Under the pieces are notes generated by a model, which was not told where the DNA came from, ran no database searches, and saw only the letters and a list, made by a program, of their open reading frames with translations. A stretch of DNA of 64,000 nucleotides. Origin: Pelagibacteraceae bacterium AG-359-O02 (GTDB taxonomy: Bacteria; Pseudomonadota; Alphaproteobacteria; Pelagibacterales; Pelagibacteraceae). The stretch lies in the NCBI GenBank assembly GCA_003280485.1, contig QCEU01000003.1:91544-155543 (forward strand), given 5' to 3'. The translations under genes were made by a program, and so were the position numbers. This document shows, piece by piece, positions 61,956 to 64,000 of the stretch (position 1 is the stretch's first letter; every line of letters starts with the position of its first letter).

Positions 61956-63800
61956 ATGAGAAAAATAAAGCTTACATGCGCGCATGCATTGGTTAAACAT
62001 TTAATAGCTCAGAAAATCTATATTGATGATGAAGTTAAGCCTTTGTTTCCTGGTGTATTCGGTATTTTTGGACATGGAAATGTCGCCTGTATAGGACAAG
62101 CATTAGAGGAAAATAAAGATCAACTTCCAACATATAGGGGTCATCACGAACAAAATATGGCTTTAACAGGTGTTGCTTATGCAAGAGCTAAAAGAAGAAA
62201 GCAAATTTTTATTGCAACAAGTTCGGTTGGACCAGGATCTACAAATTTAGTTACAGCATCAGCTGTAGCAATGAGTAATAGATTGCCAATTTTATTTTTA
62301 CCTGGAGACACTTACGCAAATAGAATGCCAGATCCAGTTTTGCAACAGGTTGAACATTTTTCAAATCCAGGAATGACTGCTAATGACTCTTTTAAACCAG
62401 TTACAAAATATTTTGATAGAATTACAAGACCAGAACAAATATTACAGTCACTTCCTCAAGCAATTCAAACCATGTTAGATCCAGCAGAGTGTGGACCTGC
62501 ATGTTTATCTTTGTGCCAAGATGTACAGGGTGAAACTTTTGATTATCCTGAGGAATTTTTTAAAGAAAGAATTCATAATATTAGAAGACCTAGACCTGAT
62601 GATTTTCAAATCAAACAAGCAGTAGAAAAAATTAAAAATTCAAAAAAACCTATTATAATTTCTGGAGGTGGAGTATTTTATTCTGATGCAATGGATGAGT
62701 TAGGCAATTTTGCAATTAAACATAATATACCAGTAACCCAAACAGTTATGGGGTACTCAACAATGAAAAAAGATCATTCTCATTTTGTAGGACCAATAGG
62801 TGGCCTTGGTGGTAAGGCAGCAAATAACTTAGCAAAAGAAACTGATTTAGCAATCTGCATAGGAACTAAGCTTGCAGATTTTACAACTGGCTCTTGGGCT
62901 AATTTTGAAAATCCTGAATTTAAATTAGTTTCAATTAATATAGCAAGACATGATGCCAACAAACATTTAGCAGAAGCAGTTATAGGTGATGCAAAAGTTA
63001 CCTTAACAGAATTATCTAACGCTATTGGAGATTGGAAATCATCTGATAGCTGGCATAAAAAATCACAAGTTGAATTAAAATCTTGGAATGAATACGTAGA
63101 TAAAGAGAGTGGTCCAACAAATCAAGAATTACCAAGTTATGCTCATGCTGTTGGAGCAATTTATAGAAATTCAGATCCAACTGATATAGCTGTTACAGCA
63201 GCCGGAGGTTTGGTCGGAGAAGTTGTTCAAGTGTGGCGTCCAAAAGAGTTAAATACTCATGAAACAGAGTGGGGATTTAGTTGCATGAGTTATGAAATTT
63301 CTGGTGCTCTTGGTATAAAAATGGCTAATCCTGATAAAGACGTAATTGCTTTTGTTGGCGATGGATCATACCTACTTAATAATTCAGATATATATTCTTC
63401 AGTAATTACTAATAATAAATTAATAATCATTGTGTGTGATAATGGAGGTCATGCTGTTATAAATAGACTTCAATTGTTCAAGGGTGGAAAAGAATTTAAT
63501 TGTTTGTTTAACTCTTCAAATATTCAAAACTCCATAGAAGTAAATTTCGCTCAGCATGCAGCAAGTATGGGAGCAAAATCAGAACATGTTTCTAGTATTT
63601 CAGAATTAGAAGAAGCATTTAAAAGAGCAAAACAATCAGATGTAACTTATGTTATATCAATTAAAACACATAGTTACGAATGGCTTGAAGGATCAGCTTA
63701 TTGGGAAAGCCCTACACTTGAGATACCAACAACAAAAGAGAACGAGGAAGCATTAAAACTTCACAAAGAAGGAAAATCAAAACAGAGACAAGGTGTTTAA
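61956..63800 (+). CDS. iolD: 3D-(3,5/4)-trihydroxycyclohexane-1,2-dione hydrolase
   Basis: 614-residue ThDP-dependent enzyme of the acetolactate synthase superfamily. Opens the ring of the diketo product of iolE. Seen: the activating Glu in YRGHHEQNMALTGVAYARA, central domain KKPIIISGGGVFYSDAM, ThDP motif GDGSYLLNNSD...DNGG and IolD-typical RLQLFKGGKEFNCLF and GAKSEHVSSI. The N-terminal KLTCAHALVKHL is IolD-like. iolE is on the plus strand about 8 kb earlier, so the inositol genes are interleaved with others. Confidence 0.95.
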   Translation: MRKIKLTCAHALVKHLIAQKIYIDDEVKPLFPGVFGIFGHGNVACIGQALEENKDQLPTYRGHHEQNMALTGVAYARAKRRKQIFIATSSVGPGSTNLVTASAVAMSNRLPILFLPGDTYANRMPDPVLQQVEHFSNPGMTANDSFKPVTKYFDRITRPEQILQSLPQAIQTMLDPAECGPACLSLCQDVQGETFDYPEEFFKERIHNIRRPRPDDFQIKQAVEKIKNSKKPIIISGGGVFYSDAMDELGNFAIKHNIPVTQTVMGYSTMKKDHSHFVGPIGGLGGKAANNLAKETDLAICIGTKLADFTTGSWANFENPEFKLVSINIARHDANKHLAEAVIGDAKVTLTELSNAIGDWKSSDSWHKKSQVELKSWNEYVDKESGPTNQELPSYAHAVGAIYRNSDPTDIAVTAAGGLVGEVVQVWRPKELNTHETEWGFSCMSYEISGALGIKMANPDKDVIAFVGDGSYLLNNSDIYSSVITNNKLIIIVCDNGGHAVINRLQLFKGGKEFNCLFNSSNIQNSIEVNFAQHAASMGAKSEHVSSISELEEAFKRAKQSDVTYVISIKTHSYEWLEGSAYWESPTLEIPTTKENEEALKLHKEGKSKQRQGV

Positions 63801-63827
63801 AAACTTTATATGAATAAAGTTTTTAAA
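63796..63827 (+). promoter_or_regulatory. Perfect inverted repeat with a start codon in the loop
   Basis: Arms TTTAAAAACTTTAT (63796-63809) and ATAAAGTTTTTAAA (63814-63827) are perfectly complementary over 14 bp. The loop ATGA contains the start codon of the following gene; the iolD stop lies in the left arm. There is no ribosome binding site before this ATG, so translation may depend on coupling to iolD or on this structure. Confidence 0.55.
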
Positions 63828-64000
63828 ATTGGCTTAATAGGCTGTGGACATATTGCTGAAACATATTTTAGAGCTGAAAAATATTTTAATAATATAAAAA
63901 TTATTAAATGTGCTGATATTAATATGCAAGCTGCAAAACGATGTGCATTTAATTATGGTATAAAATTTTTAACTGTAAACGAACTTCTTAAAGACAAAGA
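63810..64000 (+). CDS. Gfo/Idh/MocA family dehydrogenase (partial, N-terminus)
   Basis: The 63 residues visible before the window edge show the Rossmann start KIGLIGCGHIAETYFRAEKYF and a following strand KIIKCADINMQAAKRCAFNYGI, typical of Gfo/Idh/MocA dehydrogenases. It starts 9 bases after the iolD stop. In inositol clusters such a gene often encodes another inositol dehydrogenase or related enzyme; the rest of the gene is needed for a firmer call. Confidence 0.8.
   Translation, partial: MNKVFKIGLIGCGHIAETYFRAEKYFNNIKIIKCADINMQAAKRCAFNYGIKFLTVNELLKDK

Noticed and set aside
1..64000. tRNA, rRNA, CRISPR, insertion sequence, origin
   Set aside because: I looked in all gaps for T-loop-like sequence, repeats with spacers, transposase motifs and DnaA-box clusters and found none; gaps are too short for most.

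Overview
The window looks like a stretch of a SAR11-type (Pelagibacterales, Alphaproteobacteria) chromosome. It is strongly A+T-rich, with Lys/Asn/Ile-rich proteins and almost no spacer DNA. Gene blocks such as lptF-lptG-lptD-surA-pdxA-rsmA, purN-purM/DUF2066-hdaA-aspS, aroQ-accB-accC and iscR-sufBCDSU-sufT-sufA are characteristic of alphaproteobacteria, and the degree of compaction fits SAR11. The assignment to SAR11 is inference from these traits; no rRNA or tRNA gene lies in the window. The longest stretch between two confidently called genes is about 225 bases (47832-48057), and it holds a candidate small ORF and a hairpin. I see no insertion sequence, phage gene, CRISPR array or replication origin.

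Layout. 1-8418 is one minus-strand block: a partial thioredoxin-like DUF255 protein, a PhnZ-like HD protein, purF, cvpA, an RND exporter, dnaB, rplI, rpsR and rpsF. 8503-11101 is fatty-acid synthesis (fabD, fabG, acpP) plus gmk. 11090-18414 is the outer-membrane biogenesis operon (lptF, lptG, lptD, surA) with pdxA and rsmA. 18470-25401 has pepA-ndk, convergent purM-purN, then a DUF2066 protein, hdaA and aspS. 25402-32032 has a stand-alone protein resembling the tail of class II ribonucleotide reductase, an NDUFA12-like complex I protein, a DUF2155 protein, aroQ-accB-accC, thiS-thiG and an RNase E/G. 32116-41552 has a class A penicillin-binding protein, prfB with a programmed +1 frameshift, a very large AsmA-like protein, tyrS, anmK and a hydrolase. 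41682-47831 is a complete SUF iron-sulfur operon led by an IscR-type regulator, with a near-perfect IscR type 1 site over its promoter. glnA follows at 48058-49464.

From 49606 to the end the content changes from housekeeping to catabolism. There are a YbaK-like deacylase and a DMT transporter, then myo-inositol catabolism genes (two Gfo/Idh/MocA dehydrogenases, iolE, iolD and a third dehydrogenase cut by the window edge). Interleaved with these is a second group: a SerA-like dehydrogenase, two Fe(II)-type oxygenases, a PanE-like reductase, a DUF1907 protein, a divergent PanB-like protein, an HpcH/HpaI aldolase and an aldehyde dehydrogenase. That second group is the best candidate here for an uncharacterised pathway, because the PanB-like protein has lost the usual metal ligands while its neighbours keep intact active sites.

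Expression signals are sparse. Nearly all convergent gene pairs overlap or share back-to-back stop codons (TAATTA), leaving no room for classical terminators, and several divergent pairs have only 11-31 bases between start codons. The clearest regulatory elements are the iscR promoter with its operator, the prfB frameshift site, a promoter with a palindrome before acpP, three TTATGyAA repeats between the PanE-like and DUF1907 genes, and a perfect 14-bp inverted repeat that places the start codon of the last gene in its loop.
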